From Cryobacterium sp. Y11 (GTDB taxonomy: Bacteria; Actinomycetota; Actinomycetes; Actinomycetales; Microbacteriaceae): DNA of 64,000 nt. The translations under genes and the position numbers were made by a program. The first letter of the stretch is position 1, and the number at the start of each line of letters is the position of its first letter. The notes under the pieces are model-generated. The model was not told the DNA's origin. It worked only from the letters and a program-made list of their open reading frames with translations, and searched no databases. This document shows positions 1 to 8,125 of this stretch, piece after piece. The stretch lies in the NCBI RefSeq assembly GCF_002929535.1, contig NZ_PJJO01000051.1, forward strand, positions 1 to 64,000, given 5' to 3'.

Positions 1-45
1 CTGCCGCGCTGGTCGAGGGCCGCTGGCCCCCGACCAGCGCGGCAG
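1..45. repeat. Long perfect-arm hairpin at the window edge
   Basis: Bases 1-15 are exactly complementary to 31-45. Inside these, gggcc (17-21) pairs with ggccc (25-29) around gct, so nearly the whole 45 nt folds into one stem of about 20 bp with a single mismatch. No T-run follows on either side. It could be a terminator of the type without a U-tract for a gene to the left, or a recombination site; the sequence does not decide. Confidence 0.6.
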
Positions 46-159
46 CCCGGCATCCCCAGGCAATACCAGCGGCCCCCAAAGGCAACATTGGACGGCCCCC
101 AAACCCTCAAATAGTCACGATACCAGCGACACGGGGTAGCACGACAACTGATCGGCCGA

Positions 160-603
160 GTGGAGGCCCACGCGCGTAGTGCGCAGCTGACAGAACTGAC
201 ATCCGACGTCAGCATCACAGCCCGCCCCTTTTTCGAGCGCCACGGATTCACCGTCGAGGCAAAGGAGCACCCCGTGAAGGGCGGTGTGCTGCTGACCAAT
301 TACAAGATGAAAAAGAAGCTACTCGGCAGCGTGGTGTGCCTGAGCGGGCATCTTGTTTGCCATACCCGGGACCAGGCGGACACTGTCCGAGATCATCTAC
401 CACTGCACCTTGCCCTGACCCGCGCCGAACCGGGATGCTGTTCGTTTAACGTCACCACGACGAGCAATCCACTGATGTGGCAGGTCGAGGAAAGCTTCGA
501 GCACGCAGCCGCCTTTGAAGCTCACCGGGAACGTGTCGCCAGCAGCGAGTGGGGTCAAGCTACCTTGGGGATCGAACGTCGTGACACGCTGATCGTACTC
601 TAG
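160..603 (+). pseudogene. GNAT C-terminal remnant fused to an ABM-like domain
   Basis: The 147-residue frame joins two things. Residues 1-53 look like only the last third of a GNAT acetyltransferase (ARPFFERHGF, then LLTNYKMKKKL); the acetyl-CoA-binding core is absent. Residues 57-147 look like an antibiotic-biosynthesis-monooxygenase (ABM) domain, with LALTRAEPGC and WQVEESFEHAAAFEAH. In relatives I would expect a GNAT gene followed by a separate ABM gene, so this is probably a decayed GNAT read through into its neighbour. A stop lies in frame at 112-114, so the missing half is not just upstream; the GTG at 160 is nominal. The ABM half may still fold. No function can be assigned. Confidence 0.55.
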
Positions 604-679
604 CTGCTCCGCCCGGCTCAGCACCTGCTCTGCAGCGGGACCCCGACTTGTCCCGGTCATGATTGCGCGTTCGGAAGGC

Positions 680-1150
680 TCAGCTGAGCTTCTTGAGCAT
701 CTTCAACGAAGTTGTTTCGTAGCCGAGTGATTCGTAGAGACCGCGGGCGCCGGTGTTGAATGCGAAGACGCTCAGGCCGAGGGTATGCGCGCCTTGTACG
801 CGGGCATACTCTTGGCCGAGGAGCATCGCGGCCCTCCCGAAACCCTGGCCGCGTCGGTCGGCATTGATAACAATGTCCCAGACCCACCACGCACCCGGGT
901 CGGCGCTGATATCCTGGCCGATCCAGAGATACCCCACAGGCTCACCCGCCTCACTCATGACGTGAAAGATCTCATTGCCAGGGCTCAGAGCACCGTCCGG
1001 AAATGAACGAAGCGTGCTCTCGACCGCCATGAGCCGAGCTTGCTCTGGCGATGCGCCCTGGACAACCAAGTCGCCGATGTACTCGGTGCAGCTGCGATCC
1101 AGCCATGATGAGAATTCGCTGGTGAGGATTCGCTGCAGGGTGGCGGTCAT
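680..1150 (-). CDS. GNAT family N-acetyltransferase
   Basis: A 156-residue protein of single GNAT-domain length. The acetyl-CoA-binding segment is visible as NADRRGQGFGRAAML (R-x-x-G-x-G pattern), followed by the typical C-terminal NTGARGLYESLGYE. The ATG at 1150 was chosen over an upstream one because GGAAGA lies just before it and the extra 15 residues are not family-like. The substrate is unknown; the sequence resembles general small-molecule GNATs. It is the only apparently intact gene among the first few kilobases, with a dead GNAT gene on the opposite strand just beyond it. Confidence 0.85.
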   Translation of the reverse strand: MTATLQRILTSEFSSWLDRSCTEYIGDLVVQGASPEQARLMAVESTLRSFPDGALSPGNEIFHVMSEAGEPVGYLWIGQDISADPGAWWVWDIVINADRRGQGFGRAAMLLGQEYARVQGAHTLGLSVFAFNTGARGLYESLGYETTSLKMLKKLS

Positions 1151-1353
1151 TTCATGATTCTTCCAGAAATACGCAGACGAGCGCAGACGAGCCATTCAGT
1201 GGCGTTTGTGCACCACGGCGCAATCGGCGCTCGAACCGTTCGAAATAGCATTCATCGTCGCACCGAACAGTGCCGCTGCATCCACCGTCGCGCCTGGAAA
1301 GGGTCCGCCTTGCGGGCGCGGATGATTTGAGTCGCGTGTGGGAGCATTCTCTA

Positions 1354-1879
1354 ATGCCTGCTACTACTCGACTTATTTCCGTCAACGATGTGGGGGCGCC
1401 TTGCCGACCTGCAGCTGACCGGCCGTCCCCTCTTCGCTCCGTGGGACCCGGTCCGCGCGGACCCCTAGTTCACGGTGGCCGGTCAGCAGTCGGAAGTTGA
1501 AAACGCGCTCGCTCGGCACAGCCGAGGCGAGGCCTTGCCACACGTGATTCTCGACGAGGATTCGCAGGTTGTAGGTCGGATTGCGTTCAGTGGGACCACT
1601 TACGGAGCTTTTCAGTCGTGCAACATGGCCAATTAGGTCGCTCGAGAGCGCAATGGACGTGGCTTCGCCACCGACGCAGTTCAAGCAATGACCGCGCTGG
1701 CATTCAACGAGTTGGGCCTTCACAGGGTTTTGGCTGAGACGCTGATCCTCAACGTTCGTTCCCAACGAGTCCTCGAACGTGTGGGCTGCGTGCGCTATGG
1801 AACGGCTCCGGAATACCTGAAAATAGCGGGCCGGTGGCAAGACCACCTCATGTATCAGCTGCTCATCGATTCCCAATAA
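1354..1879 (+). pseudogene. RimJ/RimL-like acetyltransferase, frameshifted with two amber codons
   Basis: A full-length GNAT gene can be followed from ATG 1354 (MPATTRLI, with GGAG upstream) to the TAA at 1877-1879, about 175 codons, but not in one frame. There is a one-base shift near 1390, then in-frame TAG codons at 1466-1468 and 1634-1636. Recognisable pieces are FAPWDPVRADP, FTVAGQQ, GAFQSC, NGRGFATDAVQAM and RVLERVGCVRYG, as in ribosomal-protein-alanine-acetyltransferase-like proteins. Both TAGs fall where relatives usually have an aromatic residue, tryptophan at the second. The gene is dead unless TAG is read through. It butts against the truncated AbiEii gene, which it appears to have replaced. 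Confidence 0.8.
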
Positions 1880-1894
1880 ACGGGCAACTTCGCC

Positions 1895-2475
1895 CATGCC
1901 GTTCCACCGCGTGCTCGTCGTTCCAGGCGTCAGCATCGTGACCGCCTTCTCTGCAAGGACCATCACCAGCGGATAGCCAAGCATTTCAAATTCTCCACCG
2001 AGGATGCGCGGAACGGCCACTGAACGTGGGTCTGGCCAGATCGGATCCCCGGTGCTGATATCCAGATGAAACGACAGGGTGCTGGTGTAGACCTGTGCAA
2101 ATATCTTGACTCGGAGCACCGAGTAATCGTCGCCCTCGCGGATAAGTGTGAAATCCATCCAGGCGAGATCGACGGCCAGAGCATCGTCGACGGATATGGC
2201 CGCAATGGCCTCCACGACAGCGATCAGATGGGCGGCGTCCACACGAAAATTGACGGCTTCCATGTCGATGTCGCTCGTCGGGCGCCGAAGCCGATACGCC
2301 GCAAGGAGCACGCCGCCCTTCAACACAAAGTCATCCTTGTAAACGGTTTGAGCTAGCCGACTTAAAAACGCCTCCATGGCGTAGAGATGACCGTCTCCGA
2401 CACGGCCCGACCCGAATCCCGGGCATGCCGGTGGAGCGCGGCGTACAGCTGCGACGCGTGGCTGACGAGAGCAAT
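1895..2475 (-). pseudogene. abiEii: AbiEii/AbiGii nucleotidyltransferase toxin, truncated and frameshifted
   Basis: The nucleotidyltransferase signature is clear: LKGGVLLAAY followed by RRPTSDIDM (GG...DxD). About 160 residues continue to AEKAVTMLTPGTTSTRW near 1897 and there the homology stops, because the next bases belong to the opposite-strand acetyltransferase pseudogene. The C-terminal half, including the expected region after STRW, is gone. The N-terminus (SQLYAALHRHARDSGR) lies in another frame, with the shift near 2375-2390 just before LYAMEAFLSRL. AbiEii toxins work with AbiEi in abortive infection against phage; this copy cannot be functional. The cognate antitoxin remnant is immediately upstream. 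Confidence 0.8.
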
Positions 2476-2766
2476 TCCAGGGCGTGGCGCACCGGACCGC
2501 TCGCTCGGGGCAGTTGCCGGGCGATGTTCATCAGTACGGCCGGGTGAGACCCGCTCTTGCGCAGCCAATTCTTCAACGCTTCCAAAGCGATTTCATAGCC
2601 TTCCAAACAACGGAGTCGGAAGGTCGGCCCGGCGATACAAGCCCCTGCCGATTCGGTCGATGACGCCGCTCTCGCTGAGCCGGCGCAGCTCCCGTGCCCC
2701 GATACCCGCATCGGCTGCCAGAGTGGGACTAAAAGTTGTAACGGGCAGAGCATTGACCTTGTCCAT
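2470..2766 (-). pseudogene. abiEi: AbiEi antitoxin, internally deleted
   Basis: The N-terminal winged-helix is intact from ATG 2766 (GGGAGG eight or nine bases upstream): TFSPTLAADAGIGARELRRL, then GRGLYRR. That frame ends soon after. In the next frame the AbiEi C-terminus appears (EGYEIALEALKNWLRK, then NIARQLPRASGPVRHALELL). The middle, roughly 100 residues in relatives, is missing, so this is a deletion plus frameshift. AbiEi proteins are type IV antitoxins and repress their own operon; the operator-like palindrome upstream is still perfect. Confidence 0.75.
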
Positions 2767-2795
2767 CAACGACCTCCCACTCCCGTGTATCAAAA

Positions 2796-2823
2796 TGTCT
2801 ACACATAGCTTTGCTTGTAGACA
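2796..2823. promoter_or_regulatory. Palindromic operator of the AbiE locus (candidate)
   Basis: TGTCTACA (2796-2803) and TGTAGACA (2816-2823) are perfect 8-bp inverted arms separated by 12 bp, thirty bases upstream of the abiEi start. AbiEi proteins are known to autoregulate by binding inverted repeats at their promoters, so position and symmetry fit. The assignment is by inference. Confidence 0.55.
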
Positions 2824-3027
2824 CTTCAGCGCGCCAGAGGACTCAAGAACTCAACGCCAGGACAATTGCGCCAGTCGACTATATGTCCCGTCGGGGGTTC
2901 GGCTTGGGGGTCCGGACCTCGACCGGTAGCGACGCAAGAAACCCCGTGCAAGGAAGGAGCCTCACTGAGCTCTCAACGCAGGCAAGGCGATCACGTCCGT
3001 CCCTAAGAGATTAGGGAATTCCTCGGA

Positions 3028-3348
3028 TCAGTCTGCGCGGCCTACGGCTTCCGCCGCGTCAATGAAGGCGAACCATCGACCGCGCAGCGCTTCCCTCTGC
3101 GCATGACCGATCGCCGTGAGGTCATAGACCTTGCGAGCCGGACCGGACTCGCTTTGCTCCCAGCGTGCAACGATCGCTCCCTCGTCCTCGAGTCGGACGA
3201 GCGCGGGACACAGTTGCGCGCCTTTGATAGGTTGCAGTCCGGCGGACGCGAGCGACTGGGAGATACCGTATCCGTGCCGCGGTACGACCGAGAGAACGTT
3301 GAGAATGAGCATCGGCAGGGAAACTCGTTGCCAGGCGGCGGTACTCAT
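3028..3348 (-). CDS. PadR family transcriptional regulator
   Basis: A 106-residue PadR-like winged helix: SLPMLILNVLSVVPRHGYGI (helix 1 and the HGYGI turn), then PALVRLEDEGAIVARWEQ and the wing KVYDLTAIGHAQREAL. The alignable length matches minimal PadR proteins. ATG 3348 was chosen because its ATGA overlaps the stop of the upstream membrane-protein gene, implying translational coupling. PadR regulators commonly repress neighbouring membrane or transport genes; here the two preceding membrane-protein genes look damaged, so the regulator may now lack a target. Confidence 0.85.
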   Translation of the reverse strand: MSTAAWQRVSLPMLILNVLSVVPRHGYGISQSLASAGLQPIKGAQLCPALVRLEDEGAIVARWEQSESGPARKVYDLTAIGHAQREALRGRWFAFIDAAEAVGRAD

Positions 3349-3665
3349 CGCTGCTGCACCCACGGTCGGCGGCTCCAACCTGCAATCGGGGTAACAAGAG
3401 AACCGAGCATGAGGACGACCGCGACAAGGATCGTCAGATTTCCCCAGCTCTGCGCAGTGACGACCAGTGCTGCGCCGACGAGCGGCGATCCGGCGCCGGC
3501 AAGGATGATCAGCCACCAGAGCCGTGACCGTGACGTTCGATCGGCGTCGGCAATCTCACGGGCCAGCACCAGCGGGTGACCGTATTCCTCATACGCCGAC
3601 GTGTCGCTGATGACCAGAGCCTGCTGGATTTCCGCGGCATGCCCTCGTGCGAGGGGTGCTGGCAC
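3345..3665 (-). CDS. Two-TM membrane protein coupled to PadR, N-terminus uncertain
   Basis: About 106 residues from a GTG at 3665. A soluble helical part (HAAEIQQALVISDTSAYEEYGHP) precedes two hydrophobic segments (LWWLIILAGAGSPLVGAALV and a second near residues 75-92). The EYGHP-LAREI stretch resembles the HAAS-type domains of small membrane proteins that accompany PadR regulators. No ribosome site is evident before 3665 and family-like sequence (LRGGLRARL) continues upstream of it, so the true start may be lost. The stop overlaps the PadR start by ATGA. Confidence 0.55.
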   Translation of the reverse strand: MPAPLARGHAAEIQQALVISDTSAYEEYGHPLVLAREIADADRTSRSRLWWLIILAGAGSPLVGAALVVTAQSWGNLTILVAVVLMLGSLVTPIAGWSRRPWVQQR

Positions 3666-3737
3666 GAGTCGCGCGCGCAGGCCGCCCCGCAGGCGTCGCG
3701 GCCAGTCGGAGTCGTTCCAGCTCGTGCGGAGAACCTG

Positions 3738-4280
3738 CTACTGCATTCGTCTTACCCACACCAGCGTGACGACGCCCGGGGTGATTAGCGCCAGGCCCAA
3801 GAGGGGGACGGGCACCGCGCGAGCCGCGATGTGGTCGTTGCCCAAGGCAGCTGCGGAGGCGATGCCAGCCAGGGCAATGGCTCCTGCTGTGATGAGCACA
3901 CCTATCATTGCAACGGATCGCCCCGCCGAGAAGAGTGCCCGCGCGGCGATCCAGCCCATGAACGGAACTACAACGCTGACGGCAACCAAGAGGTGCGCGA
4001 TGTTGATGCCAGCAGACCAGCTACTGCGAAGAGCCAGAAGCAGCGCCGAGACGACACCCATGCTGAGCAAAGTACCACCGGCGTCCTTCACGGCGTGGCG
4101 CGGACCACCGCCTTTTGAAGTGCGCACCGCTTCAGCCGTTGTGGCAAGTTCTAGAACATCGCCTGCCGCGAGCGTGGGGGCGTCGCCGAAGAGATCGGCC
4201 GCGGACAGATCTGCTTCCCGGACGGCGTTGAGCAGCTCGCGCTCTTGGAGGGCAATGGCCGGCACATGCTTGCCTGCCAT
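3738..4280 (-). pseudogene. HAAS-like multi-TM membrane protein, probably N-terminally truncated
   Basis: About 180 residues. An acidic helical start (LLNAVREADLSAADLFGDA) is followed by four hydrophobic segments, the last ending LLGLALITPGVVTLVWVRRM. The DLFGDA element is typical of the middle, not the beginning, of HAAS/DUF1700-like domains, so roughly 40 residues seem to be missing. The break coincides, near 4,245-4,280, with the point where the opposite-strand LD-carboxypeptidase also loses its N-terminus. The two genes overlap head to head there, which points to a deletion or rearrangement joint. The ATG at 4280 is nominal. Confidence 0.55.
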
Positions 4281-5216
4281 CGACGCCTCACCGAAGCTAC
4301 TGGGCTTGTGCCGGTTGAGTATCCAACGACACGGCAGCTCGGCGCGAGTGCCGAGGCGCGCGCTGCCGATATTGAGGCGGCGTTCGCTGACTCGAGTATT
4401 CGGGCGGTTCTTGCAACGATTGGAGGCGATGATCAGATCACCGTCATTCCGCACATCGACACCGACATCCTCGCCTCAAACCCCAAACCATTCCTCGGAT
4501 ACAGTGACAATACAAACCTGCACAACCTTCTCTGGAACCTCGGAGTGCCCAGCTATTACGGAGGCTCAACACAAGTGCACCTCGGACCAGGTCCGCATGT
4601 CGATGAGGTGCACGCGGCGTCTCTGCGTGCGGCGCTGCTTGATGGAGGCCTTATCAACCTCACCGATCCGGGCGAGTCCGAAGACTTCGGCATCTCCTGG
4701 ACTGATCATCGCGCTCTCAATGAATTCGGCATTCGAGAACCAACGGAACCGTGGACGAGGGCGGGCGCAAGTACGGTAGCCGAGGGTCCAACGTGGGGCG
4801 GATGCATCGAAGTCATTGATCAGATCGCCCTTGCCAACCGGATGCCCGACGTCACCGACCTGGACGGGGCGATTATCCGGCTCGAAACGAGCGAGGAACT
4901 CCCCAATGCCGACAGAGTGAAGCGTTGGGTGCGCGCCCTGGGCGAGCGAGGAATTCTCAATGCCGTCGCCGGTGTTCTCGTCGCCCGACCACCCGTCAGC
5001 GAACTGCATTCAGCCGTCTCGTTAGCGAACGAGCGCACTCGACTGCGCGCAGTTCAGCGCGACACAATCATCGAACAAGTCTCCCGATATAACTCTGAAG
5101 CCGTAATCTGCGTCGGAGTACCATTCGGACACACCAGACCGCAGTGGATCGTCCCGCACGGCAACACGATCCGGCTCGACGGCAAAACCCACACGGTCAG
5201 CGCCGACTACAACTGA
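4245..5216 (+). CDS. LD-carboxypeptidase (peptidase S66), N-terminally truncated
   Basis: A 323-residue S66 peptidase. Members cleave the L,D bond of murein tetrapeptides in cell-wall recycling; relatives include microcin-C-resistance MccF. The catalytic residues are present: nucleophile Ser87 in GYSDNT, Glu214 in RLETSEELP and His296 in FGHTRPQW. YPTTRQLGAS and ATIGGDDQ are also intact. Relatives start about 40-50 residues earlier with a conserved strand-turn that is absent here. The first eleven residues from the TTG at 4245 are encoded by DNA that is antisense to the neighbouring membrane gene. It may be inactive despite the complete active site. Confidence 0.75.
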   Translation: MEGNGRHMLACHRRLTEATGLVPVEYPTTRQLGASAEARAADIEAAFADSSIRAVLATIGGDDQITVIPHIDTDILASNPKPFLGYSDNTNLHNLLWNLGVPSYYGGSTQVHLGPGPHVDEVHAASLRAALLDGGLINLTDPGESEDFGISWTDHRALNEFGIREPTEPWTRAGASTVAEGPTWGGCIEVIDQIALANRMPDVTDLDGAIIRLETSEELPNADRVKRWVRALGERGILNAVAGVLVARPPVSELHSAVSLANERTRLRAVQRDTIIEQVSRYNSEAVICVGVPFGHTRPQWIVPHGNTIRLDGKTHTVSADYN

Positions 5217-5313
5217 AATCAACACACTGCGTTTTTACCGTCCGCCGCGCAAGTGATGGTGGCGAGGCCAGACTCACTCCGTTATCGTCACGCGGGTGAA
5301 GCGGGGAAAGTTT

Positions 5314-5570
5314 TCAGATGCCCGCACCGCCCGCATCGGGCGCTCGTCGCCGACTGGCAGCCTGGCATTGGCCGAGCATCCAGCCGGCACCGAATGCGAG
5401 CATTGCCAACCCGGCAAGGAACAATACGATCCCGATCTGACCGTGTGGTGAGAGCAGCCCGGCTAGCGGGAAAAGTGTCCTATGACGCAGCGGCTCATAA
5501 GCGAGCCAGTCGAAACTTGCTTGGCCGCTCGGCAGTAGAAAGAGCAGAGTCCGATGACGGCAGCCACTCC
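5314..5570 (-). pseudogene. Small membrane protein, probably frameshifted
   Basis: The C-terminal 65 residues read as a small membrane protein: FDWLAYEPL, a helix GIVLFLAGLAMLAFGAGW, then a basic tail. The short 'W-x-AY-x-PL' element before a single TM helix occurs in small actinobacterial membrane proteins. The N-terminal hydrophobic helix appears split between two frames (VAAVIGL in one, LLFLLPSGQAS in the next), so one base seems to have been lost or gained near 5,550. No function known. Confidence 0.35.
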
Positions 5571-5595
5571 CTGGTTCTAGCTTGCACTGTTTGGG

Positions 5596-5628
5596 TAGCA
5601 CAATCTTGTGCTAGCTTTACAGCACAAG
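5596..5628. promoter_or_regulatory. Overlapping palindromes upstream of the membrane protein/GntR pair
   Basis: TAGCACAA (5596-5603) pairs with TTGTGCTA (5606-5613), and CTTGTGCT (5605-5612) pairs with AGCACAAG (5621-5628). Three half-sites thus sit about 45-80 bp before the 5674 start. YtrA-subgroup GntR regulators bind such dyads before their own operon; the regulator is the second gene here. Assignment inferred. Confidence 0.5.
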
Positions 5629-5673
5629 CTCGCGACTCTCGCGAGTGATGCGATCTTCTGGGGGCCTAGCTAG

Positions 5674-6711
5674 ATGAACTATCTTTTTCTCTTCGTGCAC
5701 GCGGTACAAGATCTTCTGCCGCTGGAGGTGGCTATCACGTTTGGCCTGATCTTGTTTGCGCTGTCGTGGATTAGTCCACGGCGGATTGTTTCGCTTCCGC
5801 ACACCGGGCAACGCACGGCAACTCTTATCTGGACCGGTGTGGCAGGTTCTCTTTTCGTGGTCGTTATCGCAACCGTGGTCAGCGCCCTGAATGTGGCAAT
5901 CTATGACACTTCGGGGTTTGATGGCTGGTGGCGACGGCCAGCGCCGCTCGTTGCAGCGACGCTGGTGGTAGCCGTTGCGGCTGTGGTCCTTCAGCGGATG
6001 CCGCTTCCCGCTCCGGGTGAACGCACGATCGTTCCGCGCCGCCACTGGTATGCCTTTGCGTCTCGAACCCTGCTCTGGATCTCTGGAATCACGGCCACGT
6101 TGCTCGCGCTGACCGCCTGTTGGCAGATTTCGATCGCGACGACGGCACCCGTGGACGGAAAGGTTTTCGGCAGCGTTCCCGAGTACTCCGAGCTCCCGAT
6201 CTATATGCGCTTCAATAGCGGGTTTGGGTATCTGTCCGGCGCGGGGTGGCCGAACCATCTGGGCACTCTCGTGGCACTCGCACTGGCCTGCGCCGTCTTT
6301 GTCACCGTGCTCCGCTCAGACGCCAATCGGCCTCTGTTCGCCCGCTCGACTGCTTCCAGTGTGCGCTCGGAACGAGAGCTGACCGCGCGACTGTTCACAT
6401 TCATCCTGCTGGGTGGACTCGTGACCACCCTGGGAGCCGTGTGGATGCATACCGGTTCAGCGGGGACAGCTCTGGTCGGGCTAGACGAGCGCTGGGTCTC
6501 CGAGAATGCGTCCTTCCCTCGCATTCTCATTGCCGGCGGCTACGACGTGATCGCCCGGCCGATGAACCTGCTGGGCTACGCTCTGCAGGCAGGTGGCGTC
6601 GCGTTCCTACTCCGCCTAGCCGTCGACACCGTCCGAGCCGCGCGGGCGACTCGTCGCTCGCGCCTCGAAGCATCCGAATCTGAGTCATTAACTGCCGGGT
6701 CAGGCCGATGA
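5674..6711 (+). CDS. Multi-pass membrane protein, partner of a GntR regulator
   Basis: 345 residues with about seven or eight hydrophobic segments (for example VAITFGLILFALSWI, TLVVAVAAVVLQ, NHLGTLVALALACAVFVTVL) and a basic C-terminal tail. I do not recognise a named family. Its last codons overlap the start of the downstream GntR gene (ATGA at 6708), so the two are translated together. The same arrangement, membrane protein then a 120-residue GntR with an ATGA overlap, recurs at 48116-46801 on the other strand. This suggests a modular regulator-membrane unit. The role may be stress or envelope related; that is a guess from context only. Confidence 0.75.
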   Translation: MNYLFLFVHAVQDLLPLEVAITFGLILFALSWISPRRIVSLPHTGQRTATLIWTGVAGSLFVVVIATVVSALNVAIYDTSGFDGWWRRPAPLVAATLVVAVAAVVLQRMPLPAPGERTIVPRRHWYAFASRTLLWISGITATLLALTACWQISIATTAPVDGKVFGSVPEYSELPIYMRFNSGFGYLSGAGWPNHLGTLVALALACAVFVTVLRSDANRPLFARSTASSVRSERELTARLFTFILLGGLVTTLGAVWMHTGSAGTALVGLDERWVSENASFPRILIAGGYDVIARPMNLLGYALQAGGVAFLLRLAVDTVRAARATRRSRLEASESESLTAGSGR

Positions 6712-7070
6712 ACGGGGCCACGCCGAGCTCCGCAGACGAAATAGACGCACTGTTCCGCGGAGCGATTCGGTCTGGGCAACTGGGTGACGGTGAGCGACTG
6801 CCGACGGTGCGGCAGACCGCTCACGATTTCGGTGTCGCACAGGCCACAGCGGCCAAGGCCTACAAGTCCCTGGAACGCGACGGGCTCATCGTCACTCGCA
6901 CCGCAGCAGGCACCCGCGTTGCCCCCGGCGCGTCCCGAGCACCACAGGCCGTTATCGAACATGCCCGAGCCCTCGCGGAAGCAAGCGAGGGCGCACTCAT
7001 CTCCCTCGAAGACACGATCGCGATCCTCCGCGCCGTCTGGCGCACAGAAGCGACGCGCCTGCCCAGGTGA
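6708..7070 (+). CDS. GntR family regulator (YtrA-like subgroup)
   Basis: 120 residues, the short form of GntR that has the winged helix plus a brief dimerisation tail and no large ligand domain. Diagnostic stretches are RSGQLGDGERLPTVRQTAHD, VAQATAAKAYKSLERDGLI and TAAGTRVAP. It overlaps the membrane-protein gene by four bases. The upstream dyads at 5596-5628 are the likely operator, making autoregulation probable. It is a paralogue of the regulator at 46801-47163. Confidence 0.9.
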   Translation: MNGATPSSADEIDALFRGAIRSGQLGDGERLPTVRQTAHDFGVAQATAAKAYKSLERDGLIVTRTAAGTRVAPGASRAPQAVIEHARALAEASEGALISLEDTIAILRAVWRTEATRLPR

Positions 7071-7483
7071 CGTTCGACTTTTGGGGGAGCAGGCAGGGGG
7101 CGCGGCGGCAGCGTGAGACTGAATCGCATCGATGGGTAGCAGAACTGGCCAGCGCGACCTGACCCGCGTGATCTGGCCGAATGAGCTGGGTTGGTACGTT
7201 CGCCCGCCGGTAATGAAGCACCGCACTTGAGAGCGCCCGAGTCGCAAACAAACGGCAGGGTTTTCGCAGCTAATCGCCCGAACTAAGGGGCAGGATATCT
7301 CGCGCGTGCACGATCAACACGGTGTCCAGGCGAACGTCGTTGATCAGGTGACGGTAGACGTCGACATCCGCGGCAATGATCACTCGGTGCGCCCTTGCTC
7401 ACCGATGACTGCACGTACGCCAGCGCCCAGCCATACTGCCGTCTTCAAAACCTGGCCGTCGGGGTAGTGGATACACTGTTTGA
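7071..7483. other. Intergenic stretch without a recognisable gene
   Basis: No convincing gene. On the minus strand an open stretch of about 38 codons ends at a TAG near 7272 (VIIAADVDVYRHLINDV, then LIVHARDILPL); it has a protein-like composition but a stop just upstream and no start, so it may be the tail of a lost gene. The right part must carry the promoter of the 7484 gene. Confidence 0.3.
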
Positions 7484-8125
7484 GTGAACGAGCTAGAAGG
7501 ATTTCATCTCGCGGACCGAGGGTTCTTTGCCCGCGAGGTACTCGATCTCGCACCCGAAGTTCTCGGTTGCATCCTGCAACGCACGGATGACGACGGAACT
7601 GTGGCCATTCGAATAACCGAGATCGAGGCGTACGCCGGTGAACGCGACCCCGGCGCGCACACCTATCGGGGCAAGACGAATCGGAATAAGACAATGTTCG
7701 GTCCCGCCGGGCACCTCTACTGCTACTTCACCTACGGAATGCACCACGCACTGAACCTCGTCGCTGGTTTACCGGGCCAGCCCTACGGGTGTCTCATCAG
7801 GGCAGGAGACGTGCTGCAAGGCAGCGACATTGCCCGCAGTCGGCGAGAAAGCAAACCACGAAAGATTCCCCTTCTCGATCGCAGCCTGGCGCGGGGCCCT
7901 GGCTGCGTCGCCCAAAGCTTCGGGGCATCCCTGGCCAACGATGGTGATGATCTTTTCGGCGGACAATGGCGGTTTTTCGCACCGGATGACGGCGTGGTCG
8001 CACCGTTTCTGACCGGACCACGCGTGGGCGTCAGCGGGCCTGGCGGCAGCGCGACGAACTTCCCCTGGCGATTTTGGATAGCGAATGCCTCGTCGGTCTC
8101 GGCCTACAAACCGGGCCGTCCGTAA
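7484..8125 (+). CDS. DNA-3-methyladenine glycosylase (AAG/MPG family)
   Basis: 213 residues, normal length for the bacterial AAG/MPG family that removes alkylated and deaminated purines in base excision repair. The active-site segment ITEIEAYAGERDPGAHTYRG contains the catalytic glutamate, followed by NKTMFGPAGHLYCYFTYGMH and the C-terminal GPRVGVS. Residues around CVAQSFGAS correspond to the usual LTQALGI element. The start is a GTG at 7484. It is intact although its neighbours on both sides are remnants, and stands alone as a transcription unit. Confidence 0.93.
   Translation: MNELEGFHLADRGFFAREVLDLAPEVLGCILQRTDDDGTVAIRITEIEAYAGERDPGAHTYRGKTNRNKTMFGPAGHLYCYFTYGMHHALNLVAGLPGQPYGCLIRAGDVLQGSDIARSRRESKPRKIPLLDRSLARGPGCVAQSFGASLANDGDDLFGGQWRFFAPDDGVVAPFLTGPRVGVSGPGGSATNFPWRFWIANASSVSAYKPGRP

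Noticed and set aside
1382-2377. A continuous 331-codon minus frame as one intact AbiEii-like gene
   Set aside because: Only the first 160 codons are AbiEii-like; the rest is antisense to the acetyltransferase remnant and has no family resemblance.
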